NCBI GenBank assembly: GCA_003599575.1 | Contig: QZKV01000076.1 | Coordinates: 1 to 45,286, forward strand | Length of the DNA stretch: 45,286 bases | Origin: Desulfobacteraceae bacterium | GTDB taxonomy: Bacteria > Desulfobacterota > Desulfobacteria > Desulfobacterales > Desulfosarcinaceae | Direction of reading: 5' to 3' | Shown: positions 33,642 to 42,385 of the stretch, piece after piece | Position numbering within the stretch: position 1 is the stretch's first letter | How the letters are laid out: each line of letters opens with the position of its first letter | Notes under the pieces: generated by a model | The model's database searches: none | Told to the model about the DNA's origin: nothing | The model's input: only the letters and a program-made list of their open reading frames with translations | Program-made: the position numbers and the translations under genes

Positions 33642-34172
33642 TTAGCCGATGCCGATGCGCCTCAAAAAGTCTTGATAAAGCACGGTGATCGCCAAAAGCT
33701 GTGCACTTTTGACCTCGCCCGAGGCAATGAGGTCCGCTTCAGTTGAAATGACAGCCTCGGAGAAGATTTCCTGCTTTAGATGATTGTCGATTGAAAGGAG
33801 AGACATTATCGTTCGAATGCAATAAGCAAAGCTTTTCTTCGACGGTCTATATATGTAAATGTGATGTCGTTGATCCTGTTGGCTTAAATGGTTGCGTGGC
33901 TGGGATTGAATAGAAAAAAAGCCGTTCAACTTCAACCAGGTTGATAGATCGGCCAGAATCTGCAAAGCATCGGGAATCGTAAACTTCAGTTCACTGACCA
34001 GGTAGCCACCCAAATACACTTTGAAGGCCTCCTTCACATTAAATTGTCTCGCCACTCCGGATTGCAGTCCCCCCAGTGGATCTGGCGGCAGAAACTCACG
34101 GGACCAACGTTTCCATTTGGCTTTGTTGATGCCGAGCTTATGAGATAGGTGTTTGCTATCGAAGTAAATCAT
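33642..34172 (-). CDS. MerR-like HTH transcriptional regulator (putative) of the pfa locus
   Basis: This 176-residue protein has an N-terminal helix-turn-helix of MerR-like character (about residues 5-50: HLSHKLGINKAKWKRWSREFLPP followed by Gly-Val-Ala-Arg-Gln-Phe-Asn and a helix), then an unknown helical C-terminal half. It is not a classical MerR because the metal-binding or coiled dimerisation tail is not evident. It is transcribed away from the PfaA-type gene and towards pfaD, eight bases from the pfaD stop. Two perfect dyads and other inverted repeats lie between its start and the synthase start. A pathway-specific regulator is the simplest reading, by inference from position. Confidence 0.6.
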   Translation of the reverse strand: MIYFDSKHLSHKLGINKAKWKRWSREFLPPDPLGGLQSGVARQFNVKEAFKVYLGGYLVSELKFTIPDALQILADLSTWLKLNGFFSIQSQPRNHLSQQDQRHHIYIYRPSKKSFAYCIRTIMSLLSIDNHLKQEIFSEAVISTEADLIASGEVKSAQLLAITVLYQDFLRRIGIG

Positions 34173-34194
34173 GTTTTTGGATAGTTATGAAAAG

Positions 34195-34220
34195 AAGTTG
34201 TTATACCTATTTAACAACTT
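34195..34220. promoter_or_regulatory. Perfect 9-8-9 dyad upstream of the regulator gene
   Basis: AAGTTGTTA (34195-34203) and TAACAACTT (34212-34220) are exact reverse complements separated by eight bases, located 22-48 bases upstream of the regulator start. This is a good candidate operator, perhaps for autoregulation. Confidence 0.5.
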
Positions 34221-34239
34221 TGCTTCTTTCCGTCAAGTC

Positions 34240-34268
34240 TTGCAAATGGTAGTACAATAGTTTAGTAT
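34240..34268 (+). promoter_or_regulatory. Possible promoter for the PfaA-type synthase gene
   Basis: TTGCAA (34240-34245) and TAGTAT (34263-34268) are 17 bases apart. Both match the sigma-70 consensus only partly, and TACAAT at 34253-34258 is an alternative -10 box. Confidence 0.25.
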
Positions 34269-34280
34269 CTCAAACTTGGA

Positions 34281-34416
34281 CGGGTTTGTTGAGTTGTCGG
34301 TCTGTCGGTTTTTCTGAGTTTCTTGAAAGGTGGTTGGTTTTTCCTTTCAAATCAACTGACAAACGCGGTAAACCAACAAACCCGCAACCAGCTAACCAAG
34401 GAGCCCAACAAGAAAC
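34281..34416. repeat. Interleaved inverted repeats in the pfaA leader
   Basis: CGGGTTTGTTG (34281-34291) is the exact reverse complement of CAACAAACCCG (34374-34384), and GTTTCTTG (34318-34325) is the reverse complement of CAAGAAAC (34409-34416). The pairs are interleaved, not nested, so they cannot both form simple hairpins. They could be operator half-sites or form alternative or pseudoknotted leader RNA. Confidence 0.6.
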
Positions 34417-34441
34417 CTATTCCAGTGAATCATTGGAATAG
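34417..34441. promoter_or_regulatory. 8-9-8 dyad just upstream of the PfaA-type start
   Basis: CTATTCCA (34417-34424) and TGGAATAG (34434-34441) are exact reverse complements with a nine-base spacer, ending 27 bases before the ATG at 34469. A repressor bound here, or a hairpin in the mRNA, could limit expression of the synthase. Confidence 0.5.
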
Positions 34442-34468
34442 ATCTGGTAAAGTGAGTTGTTACCCAAG

Positions 34469-37400
34469 ATGACAAAAACATCTTCCGAATCAATGGCCAT
34501 TGCCATTATCGGCATCAGTTGCATTTTTGCCGAATCGCCGGATTTAAAAGCTTTCTTCCGCGTGCTGACGCGCGGCATCAATGCCGTGACCGATCCACCG
34601 CAAACCCATCGCCATCTTTGTGATTACTACGATCCGGATCCCAAAAAACCCGATCATATCTATTGCCAACGGGGTGGTTTTTTGCCGCGGATCGATTTCG
34701 ACCCATCTGAATTCGGTATTCCCCCTTCCGCCTTGGAGGCCACTGATTCTTCTCAATTGCTCGGATTGCTGGTTGCCAAAAACGCTTTGGAAGACGCCGG
34801 TTATGGGGAAGACGGAAAGCCCTTTGACCGCGGCAAAACGAGCGTCATTTTGGGAGTGACCGGCACGCAGGAACTGGTTATCCCACTGGGGGCCCGGTTA
34901 GGCCACCCCATTTGGCGTCAGGCCCTGGCTGAAAACGGTATTGGCGAAAAGACGGCTGAGTCTGTAATCAAAGGTATTGCCGACCGCTACGTCTCCTGGC
35001 AGGAAAACTCATTTCCCGGTCTATTGGGCAATGTGGTCGCTGGTCGAATTGCCAATCGTTTGAACCTCGGCGGAACCAACTGTGTCGTAGACGCCGCCTG
35101 CGCCAGTTCCATGAGCGCTCTTCATATGGCCTTGTTGGAACTCAGCACCGGGCGGGCCGACATGGTCTTGAGCGGTGGAGTGGATACGATCAATGACCCC
35201 TTCATGCACATGTGCTTTTCCAAATCCCAAATCCTATCGGCCAGTGGCGACATCCGCCCTTTTTCGCAAAATGCGGACGGCACGGTGCTTGGAGAAGGCG
35301 TTGGTATCGTCGTGCTCAAAAGACTGACGGATGCCCGGCGCGACGGTAATCGCATCTATGCGGTGATCAGAGGCTTGGGATCGGCCAGTGACGGCAAATC
35401 TCAAAGCATTTATGCGCCGCGCGCCGAAGGACAAGCCACTGCCCTGCGCCGGGCCTATCAATACGCAGGCATTGATCCGGAAAGTGTTGAACTGTTGGAA
35501 GCCCATGGCACAGGCACCCGCGTGGGCGATCAGACTGAATTCAAAGCGCTGTGCGACGTTTTCAGCAAGCCTGCCGCGAAAGCCAAACGCTGTGCTCTGG
35601 GCTCGGTCAAGTCCAACATCGGCCATACCAAGGCCGCCGCCGGCACGGCCGGGCTGATCAAAGCAGCCTTATCCCTATACCATAAAATACTGCCGCCTAC
35701 ATTGAAGGCATTACCCGCCGATCCCAAGCTGGACCTTGAAAACAGCCCCTTTTATATCAATCATGCGTTGCGACCCTGGGCTGCAGCCCCGGCGAAGACG
35801 AGACGCGCCGGGGTCAGCGCCTTTGGTTTCGGCGGCAGCAACTTTCATGCAATACTTGAGGAGCATGCTTCCGAAAAATGTGAGCCGTCTTGGGACGGGA
35901 GCATTGAAATCGCGGCCTTTTCCGACGCCACCCCGCAGGCGCTCGCCGAGCAGGTGAAGCAATGGACGCAATCGATCCAACAGCAACCCCGGGCACGAGA
36001 AATCAGCCGCCTGGCGGCGCAAAGCCGGAGCCGCTTCAACAGCCGGGATAACCATCGGATGGTAATGGTTTTTACCCCCAACGATGCGGATCAAGTGCTT
36101 CAATTCTGTCAACGGGCCGAACAGCGTTTGAAAAGCAATAACGGGGCCGGTGGACCCTTCGTTGATCCGATCTTCACCGGCAGCGGTGCCCCCCCGGGTG
36201 GTATGGCTTTTCTATTTCCGGGTCAGGGATGTCAATATGTGGGCATGGGACGCGATCTAATCTGCTGCTTTCCAGGCAGCCTGGAGACCCTCCAAGGCGC
36301 CGAGCGTCACTTTTCTGAGCCCTCCCCTCTATCTGAATATATCTTTCCGTGCATGATCGGCGACAGCGCAGATGCGGACCGGCTTCTCCGAAGAACGGAC
36401 ATCGCCCAACCGGCCATCGGAGCGGTCAGCACGGCGATGCTCGAAGCCCTGAGATATTTTGGAGTCACCCCACAAGCCGTTTGCGGTCACAGTTATGGCG
36501 AACTTGTGGCACTGCATGCGGCCGGGCGGATCAACCGCGAGACTTTGTGGCAGCTCTCAATCGCGCGGGGACGGTTCATGGCAAAGGCCGGCGATGGTCG
36601 CGGGAATTCCGGCTGCATGCTGGCGGTCACCGCGCCTGTGCAAGAATTGGCGCAACTGGCCGGTTCGCTTGAGGACGTCGTGTTGGCCAATCGCAACAGC
36701 CCAATGCAAGGGGTTCTATCGGGAGCAACGCCCGCCATCGAGAAAGCTGAAGCACTATGCCATCAGAGAGGCTGGAACGCGGTTCGTTTGCCGGTGGCAG
36801 CCGCTTTTCACAGCCCTCTAGTCGCGGCTGCGCAAATTCCTTTTCAAGAAACGCTGGATAGTGTTCAGTGGCACTCGAGCGCCATGACCGTCATGAGCAA
36901 CACCAGCGGAAAAGCCTACCCCTCGGACGAGACCGCCGCCAAGCGTTTGCTGGGTGCACAATTGGCGCATCCGGTCGATTTCGTTTCCAACATCGAACAC
37001 TTGCATGACCATGGCATTCATACTTTTGTCGAAGTCGGACCCAAATCCGTTTTGACGCGCCTGGTAGAGGCCATTTTGAAGGGACGCCCATTTCAGGCCG
37101 TTGCTTTGGATCATTCCGCCGGGCGGGAATTCGGCCTGGCCGATCTGGCGCGCACCCTGGCCCATCTGGCGGCTTTGGGCCATCCATTCCTCCTTGAGCG
37201 CTGGGAAAAACCAACGTCCAAGGCCGCTGCCCCGCGCATGCGGATTTCTATTTCCGGCGCAAATTATCGCAGCGCACAAGCGGAGGCGAAAGCAACCGAG
37301 GCGGAGTCCCGGCAGCCCGAAAAACGGCCTTTTCCCGGAATATCCGAAATCATTTCCACCCAGCCGGCCAATGGACCGACCGAAAAAGCCGCCGCATGGG

Positions 37401-40400
37401 GCGCGGCTTCATATCCAATAGCGGCAGACCGATATGGCCTGCAGGCAGAGCGTGACACAATGAACTCCCCAAACAAAACTTTCTTGGCCCAGGCCCTGGC
37501 CGCGGTGCAACAAGGACTGTCTTCAATGCAGGCCTTGCAGGCCCAGACTACCCAAGCCCATCAAAAATACCTGGAAGCCCAAACGGAGGCCAACCGGACC
37601 CTTCAGCAGATGATTCAGAGCACCCAGCGCTTGGCGGCTGCTGCCATGGGTGATCCATCCGCTCTCGGCGAGATGGTTATGCCTAAAGGGCCTTCATCAT
37701 TTAACAAGCTGCCGCAAACCGACCGCATCGATTTTCAGGTCGCTGCACCCCAGACTGCGGTTTTGCCGGACAGCCCTTTAGGCCTGCCACCAAAGCAGGA
37801 TGCTGGTAACGCAAACCTCCCCACAATCCCTTCAGAACGGTCCGCTTCGAACAGCGCAACGGCGCAGCCCACATTTTTGCAAGTCCCTGTGCCCGATTCA
37901 GTTGCGGCTGCACCATCCGGCGCATCCGAAATTCAAAATACGTTGATCCAAATTGTCAGCCAACTGACCGGCTACCCCGAAGAAATGCTGGGTCTTTCGA
38001 TGGACATCGAGGCCGATCTGGGCATCGATTCGATCAAGCGAGTGGAGATCTTATCGGCCCTGGAGGAGCAATTGCCGCACTTGCCCAAAATCACACCCGA
38101 CCTTGTGGGCACTTTGAAAACTTTAGGTCAAATCTGCAACTATCTTTCCTCACAGCCCCTCGCCGCACCGGCGCAACCCGGCGGCCTGAACGCCTGCAGG
38201 CCTGACCAAAATGCGGCTGCAACATCCGGCGCATTGGAAATTGAACGCACATTGGTGCAAATTGTCAGCCGCTTGACCGGCTATCCCGAAGAGATGCTGG
38301 ATCTTTCGATGGACATCGAAGCCGATCTGGGTATCGATTCGATCAAACGGGTGGAGATCCTATCGGCCCTGGAAGAGGAATTGCCCCATCTGCCCAAACT
38401 CACCCCCGATATGGTCGGCGCCTTGAAAAGCCTGGGGCAAATTTGTCAATATCTTTCCGGCCCGGTGCAGCTGGACACCCACAAGTCATCGCCGCATGCC
38501 GCCACCGGCAAGCAGGCTGACCCACCCGGCACGCCCCCCTCACAGGTGGTACGATATGAGATCCTCCCGTTTGCTTTGCTGGACAGGCCCGCCGAAAGCG
38601 TACGCTTTTCACCGGGGCAGAACCAATTTGTCGGCATCGTCTGCCAAGATCTGAATTGGGGCCGGGCGATCATGAAAGCCCTGGAGCAATTGCACTGCCC
38701 GGCCAGGATCCTGGACCGGGATACTTTTTCGTCCCATGATCCATTGGCAGGCTTGGTCATTTGCGCACCGATGCAGCCCTGGCATGCGTTTGAGTGGGCC
38801 CAAACCTGCGCGCCGCATCTAAACCAGGCCGCCGGTGACGGACAAGCTCTGTTCTTCACTGTTACCCGATTGGACGGTGCGTTCGGTTTGAAGGGCCGGC
38901 CCTTGAACGATCCTGAACAGGGCGCTTTGGCCGGATTGGTCAAAACCGCCGCGCTGGAATGGCCTTCAGTGCGCTGTCGCGCTCTTGATGTCGATCCCGA
39001 TTGGCAGGATATAAGAGCGGCCGCACACGCCGTTGCGGTGGAATTGACTCAACACCCGGAACCGGAATTACTTGAAGTCGGCCTGGGACCAGAGGGACGC
39101 ACGGGAATTCAAATGGTGCGAGCGGATCTCACACCGACCGTTCCACTCCATCTTGCACCTCAGGATGTGGTGATTGTCACAGGCGGAGCACGCGGCATCA
39201 CGGCTGCCGCCGCATTGGCATTGGCCGATCATACGCCTTACACGGCTGTCCTCGTTGGACGATCTCCACAACCCGAGCCGGAACCGGATTGGTTGACCTC
39301 CTTGCATGAAGAAGGCCAAATCAAAAAGGCCATTTTAAGCCACGAACTCACAATAGAGGAAACGCCGTCCCCCAAGGCAATAGAAAAGCTTTATCGGAGA
39401 TGGATGGCCAACCGTGAAATGCTGCGCACGCTGGAATCTTTCGATCTTAAGGGAATCCGCGCGGTATACTATGAATTGGATGTACGCGACGCGGATGCCA
39501 TGGCATCCACCATAGCGCGTATCCGGCATGAGGTGGGCTCTGTCCGTGGGGTGATACACGGTGCCGGGATTCTTGAAGACCGCCTGATTATAGATAAAAC
39601 ACCCGAACAATTTCAGGCTGTTTATGATACAAAAGTTAATGGGTTGCTTTCATTTCTGGAAGCCACCAGTTCGGATCCTTTGCGCTACCTCATACTATTT
39701 TCATCGATCAGTGCCCGAATAGGCAACGCAGGACAGGCCGATTACGCAATGGCCAATGAGGCGCTCAACAAATTGGCTGCCCAACAAGTCCTGGAAAGAC
39801 CTGATTGCAAGGTGGTCTCGATTAACTGGGGTCCCTGGGACGGTGGCATGGTCACATCCTCATTGAGGCGCAATTTTGAAAAAAAGGGCGTACAATTGAT
39901 TCCCTTGCGCGCTGGCGCGGCAGCCATGGTGGATGAAATGAGACATCCACATAGCAATCGGATAGAGGTGGTGCTCGGCGGACAACCTGCCACCCAAATA
40001 GTATCAAAGCCAATAGAACGGGAAGAGGCTGTCGAACGCACTGAGATCCTAGTCCAGGCGATCGAACGTGAAATCGATGCCGCCCGTTGCCCGGTCCTGC
40101 AGTCTCATCAGCTGGGTGGGCGGCCTGTGGTTCCTCTGTCCTTGATTACCGAATGGCTTGCTCATGGCGCCCTGCATGCCAATCCGGGATTGATGCTTCA
40201 CGGCATAGATCACCTGCGTTTGCTGAAGGGCATTACACTAGGTCAGCATAAGAAGATGATTCAGTTGATGGCTGGCAGCATCAAACGCAATGGGCCGGTT
40301 TATGAAGTAGAGGTTGAGGTCCGGGACGCCCGGAATGGCGGCAGACTGGTTCATTCCAGGGCCAAGGCTATTTTGACCGATCAACTGCCGGATGCACCGC

Positions 40401-40894
40401 TGTTCGAAGAAAACGGCCATTTCAAAGCAACTTCAGGCCTTCGGCCTTTGCATGAGATCTACGATCAGATTCTTTTCCACGGAGAGGCCTTGCAGGGAAT
40501 CGAAAAAATTGTTCGCTTGGCGAACAGCGGCATGACTGCGCAGCTTCGTTGTGCGCCCTCGCCTGAACAATGGCTGGATGATCCCATGCGCAGCCGTTGG
40601 ATCGCCGATCCGTTGGTTCTGGATTGCGCCTTCCAGATGGCCATCATCTGGTGTTACGAACAGCAGGGATTGGTCTGTTTGCCAAGTTACGCCGATTCCT
40701 ATCGTCAGTACCGCGATCGCTTCCCCGCGGATGGCGTGATCGCCGTATTGGAAGTGATCAAGGCCACCGACCGCAAGATGGTGGCTGACTTTACGTTCCT
40801 AGATCAAAGCAGGAGGGTTGTGGCGCGAATGACCGGGTATGAAGCCTTAATGGACCCTGGCCTATTCAAAGCGTTTGGTGTCAAAGCTGCCTGA
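34469..40894 (+). CDS. PfaA-type multidomain polyketide/PUFA synthase (KS-AT-ACP-ACP-KR-DH)
   Basis: This 2141-residue iterative type I synthase has, numbered from a possible TTG start four codons earlier: a ketosynthase with Cys215 in DAACASSM, His350 in EAHGTGT and His390 in SNIGHTKAAAG; an acyltransferase starting LFPGQGCQYVGMG with Ser679 in GHSYG; an Ala/Gln-rich linker; two tandem ACPs with phosphopantetheine serines 1192 and 1295, both in LGIDSIKR; a ketoreductase with VTGGARGI near 1573 and Tyr1763; and a C-terminal dehydratase with His1884 in an HxxxGxxxxP motif and Asp2056 in a DxxxQ motif. This order matches PfaA/Pfa2. PfaB and PfaC (KS-CLF, FabA-type DH) homologues are not in the window, so the product is unknown. 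PfaD encoded upstream likely supplies enoyl reduction. Confidence 0.92.
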   Translation: MTKTSSESMAIAIIGISCIFAESPDLKAFFRVLTRGINAVTDPPQTHRHLCDYYDPDPKKPDHIYCQRGGFLPRIDFDPSEFGIPPSALEATDSSQLLGLLVAKNALEDAGYGEDGKPFDRGKTSVILGVTGTQELVIPLGARLGHPIWRQALAENGIGEKTAESVIKGIADRYVSWQENSFPGLLGNVVAGRIANRLNLGGTNCVVDAACASSMSALHMALLELSTGRADMVLSGGVDTINDPFMHMCFSKSQILSASGDIRPFSQNADGTVLGEGVGIVVLKRLTDARRDGNRIYAVIRGLGSASDGKSQSIYAPRAEGQATALRRAYQYAGIDPESVELLEAHGTGTRVGDQTEFKALCDVFSKPAAKAKRCALGSVKSNIGHTKAAAGTAGLIKAALSLYHKILPPTLKALPADPKLDLENSPFYINHALRPWAAAPAKTRRAGVSAFGFGGSNFHAILEEHASEKCEPSWDGSIEIAAFSDATPQALAEQVKQWTQSIQQQPRAREISRLAAQSRSRFNSRDNHRMVMVFTPNDADQVLQFCQRAEQRLKSNNGAGGPFVDPIFTGSGAPPGGMAFLFPGQGCQYVGMGRDLICCFPGSLETLQGAERHFSEPSPLSEYIFPCMIGDSADADRLLRRTDIAQPAIGAVSTAMLEALRYFGVTPQAVCGHSYGELVALHAAGRINRETLWQLSIARGRFMAKAGDGRGNSGCMLAVTAPVQELAQLAGSLEDVVLANRNSPMQGVLSGATPAIEKAEALCHQRGWNAVRLPVAAAFHSPLVAAAQIPFQETLDSVQWHSSAMTVMSNTSGKAYPSDETAAKRLLGAQLAHPVDFVSNIEHLHDHGIHTFVEVGPKSVLTRLVEAILKGRPFQAVALDHSAGREFGLADLARTLAHLAALGHPFLLERWEKPTSKAAAPRMRISISGANYRSAQAEAKATEAESRQPEKRPFPGISEIISTQPANGPTEKAAAWGAASYPIAADRYGLQAERDTMNSPNKTFLAQALAAVQQGLSSMQALQAQTTQAHQKYLEAQTEANRTLQQMIQSTQRLAAAAMGDPSALGEMVMPKGPSSFNKLPQTDRIDFQVAAPQTAVLPDSPLGLPPKQDAGNANLPTIPSERSASNSATAQPTFLQVPVPDSVAAAPSGASEIQNTLIQIVSQLTGYPEEMLGLSMDIEADLGIDSIKRVEILSALEEQLPHLPKITPDLVGTLKTLGQICNYLSSQPLAAPAQPGGLNACRPDQNAAATSGALEIERTLVQIVSRLTGYPEEMLDLSMDIEADLGIDSIKRVEILSALEEELPHLPKLTPDMVGALKSLGQICQYLSGPVQLDTHKSSPHAATGKQADPPGTPPSQVVRYEILPFALLDRPAESVRFSPGQNQFVGIVCQDLNWGRAIMKALEQLHCPARILDRDTFSSHDPLAGLVICAPMQPWHAFEWAQTCAPHLNQAAGDGQALFFTVTRLDGAFGLKGRPLNDPEQGALAGLVKTAALEWPSVRCRALDVDPDWQDIRAAAHAVAVELTQHPEPELLEVGLGPEGRTGIQMVRADLTPTVPLHLAPQDVVIVTGGARGITAAAALALADHTPYTAVLVGRSPQPEPEPDWLTSLHEEGQIKKAILSHELTIEETPSPKAIEKLYRRWMANREMLRTLESFDLKGIRAVYYELDVRDADAMASTIARIRHEVGSVRGVIHGAGILEDRLIIDKTPEQFQAVYDTKVNGLLSFLEATSSDPLRYLILFSSISARIGNAGQADYAMANEALNKLAAQQVLERPDCKVVSINWGPWDGGMVTSSLRRNFEKKGVQLIPLRAGAAAMVDEMRHPHSNRIEVVLGGQPATQIVSKPIEREEAVERTEILVQAIEREIDAARCPVLQSHQLGGRPVVPLSLITEWLAHGALHANPGLMLHGIDHLRLLKGITLGQHKKMIQLMAGSIKRNGPVYEVEVEVRDARNGGRLVHSRAKAILTDQLPDAPLFEENGHFKATSGLRPLHEIYDQILFHGEALQGIEKIVRLANSGMTAQLRCAPSPEQWLDDPMRSRWIADPLVLDCAFQMAIIWCYEQQGLVCLPSYADSYRQYRDRFPADGVIAVLEVIKATDRKMVADFTFLDQSRRVVARMTGYEALMDPGLFKAFGVKAA
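37919..38458 (+). repeat. Tandem duplication encoding two ACP domains
   Basis: Two copies of roughly 230 bases, offset by 309 bases, encode near-identical ACPs inside the synthase gene. The active-site serine codons are at 38030 and 38339. Long runs of the two copies are identical at the nucleotide level, so the duplication is recent or kept similar by recombination. Confidence 0.85.
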
Positions 40895-40952
40895 TTTTGG
40901 TTTTTGCTTGACAAATTCCACCGCTTGCTGAAAATTCATCGTATCCCGGAAC

Positions 40953-40981
40953 TTGAACATGGTTAAGTTGACACGGATAAT
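40953..40981 (+). promoter_or_regulatory. Possible sigma-70 promoter for the cyclase-like gene
   Basis: TTGAAC (40953-40958) and GATAAT (40976-40981) are separated by 17 bases, 53 bases before the ATG at 41035. A TTGACA at 40908 has no good -10 partner. Confidence 0.35.
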
Positions 40982-41034
40982 TGCATTCAGAGGGGGCATC
41001 TTTGGATTGTGCCGCCTTGAAGCGGGGCAGACTT

Positions 41035-42378
41035 ATGAAGGAACAATTGAGCTCATCCCATCCTCTAGAAGCGATTGCCAGCAAGTTCGAAACCCACGAG
41101 GGACGGCTGCACCCCAATACGGCTGAAAAGATTCTGCACCATCAGAAGCGTGCGGAACCATTGGCCGGCGGTGCACCATGTCCTGTCCTATCACCCCAGC
41201 TTATTCAAGCCCCAGCATTGCTAATTGATAACGAACTGCGCATCGTTTGGCAAAACGAAGCCGCCAAAACTCAGTTGTGGCGGCGGCCTGACATCAGTGA
41301 AGGTGGAAATGGCGCCCATCTTTTCGATTGGCTGTTGAATCCCGAGTTCAGGCGCACAGTCATCAACTGGCGGGAATGGTCGCTGTTTTTTATCAGACAG
41401 ACCCAACCATTGATCACCCAGCAGGAACTGCAGCGCCTCATTGAGCAACGCGATGAGGCTGAACGCGAGCTTTTACAATCCCTGCTGAATGATCCGGAAA
41501 CGGGGGGCGGAATCAACACCTACCCGAATGGGGTGCGCCAGATTGTCAGGGATGGATCGGCCGACACGAATTTTTGTGTGGTGGGAACCACTTTTGATAA
41601 AGGCCGGCTACTGGTATTTGAAAAAAGTTCGCCGGATGTCGCAGGGCAGACCACGGCCAAAAGGGCGGATCTGCAGCAGCGCTTTGCAGGTATTCGACAG
41701 CATCCCGGTCCGGTAAAGAAGACATTCTATGCGCTCGCCGCCCGGCTCAACAATGCCGAAACGTTGAGGGCCGAAATGTTGGATGAAGACTATAGTCGCC
41801 TGCTTCACCGCTTATGGGAGGATGCCATTGAAACCATGGAGCAAAATAGCGGCATCGTCGCTCAATCTGCGGGTGATGCGCTAATGGGCTTTTTTCTGCC
41901 GGCCGACCAATTTGAACACAACCCGCTGTCTGCGATCCAATGTGCCTTGGAGCTCAAAACGCGCATGAGCGAACTGGGCCGTGAATGGAAAATCCGCAAA
42001 GGCTGGCTGCATGATATCGAGTTGAACATTGGGATAGATGCCGGCACTGAATACTTGGTGAGCTTGTCATCGGCTTTGGGGGAAAACCTGATTCCATCGG
42101 GTGACGCTGTGCAGGTGGCCACATATCTGGCCCGCCTGGCCCTCAATGGTCAAATCTGGACCACCAAGGCGCTTATCAATCAAGTGCCTTCTAATGATTT
42201 GAAAAGTATCAGTTTCGGTATTTTCCGCAACGATAACAACCGCCAGACCTTTATCGCCAAAAGTTTTTTGCGCATCCGTGACGTATTGGAAAACGTCAAT
42301 TTTCTTTTGGACGCCAAGGCCGATTTCGGAGCCCGACCGGTCACGCAGATATTTGATCGAATGGCTCATGCCCAGTGA
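41035..42378 (+). CDS. PAS-like sensor with class III cyclase-homology domain, probably catalytically impaired
   Basis: This 447-residue soluble protein has a PAS-like region (about residues 60-210, containing LLIDNELRIVWQNEAA) and a C-terminal cyclase homology domain (about residues 220-430). The latter is recognisable by QSAGDALMGFF (second metal aspartate region), IELNIGIDAGTEYL and Ser-Gly-Asp-Ala-Val-Gln-Val-Ala-Thr-Tyr-Leu-Ala-Arg. The first metal-binding segment, usually Asp-Ile-Arg-Gly-Phe, reads Tyr-Ala-Leu-Ala-Ala, so the first metal aspartate is missing. It may bind nucleotide or act as a regulatory module without cyclase activity. GGGG lies seven bases before the ATG. It follows the synthase in the same direction and is convergent with the diguanylate cyclase gene, seven bases apart. 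Confidence 0.65.
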   Translation: MKEQLSSSHPLEAIASKFETHEGRLHPNTAEKILHHQKRAEPLAGGAPCPVLSPQLIQAPALLIDNELRIVWQNEAAKTQLWRRPDISEGGNGAHLFDWLLNPEFRRTVINWREWSLFFIRQTQPLITQQELQRLIEQRDEAERELLQSLLNDPETGGGINTYPNGVRQIVRDGSADTNFCVVGTTFDKGRLLVFEKSSPDVAGQTTAKRADLQQRFAGIRQHPGPVKKTFYALAARLNNAETLRAEMLDEDYSRLLHRLWEDAIETMEQNSGIVAQSAGDALMGFFLPADQFEHNPLSAIQCALELKTRMSELGREWKIRKGWLHDIELNIGIDAGTEYLVSLSSALGENLIPSGDAVQVATYLARLALNGQIWTTKALINQVPSNDLKSISFGIFRNDNNRQTFIAKSFLRIRDVLENVNFLLDAKADFGARPVTQIFDRMAHAQ

Positions 42379-42385
42379 TCGGATA

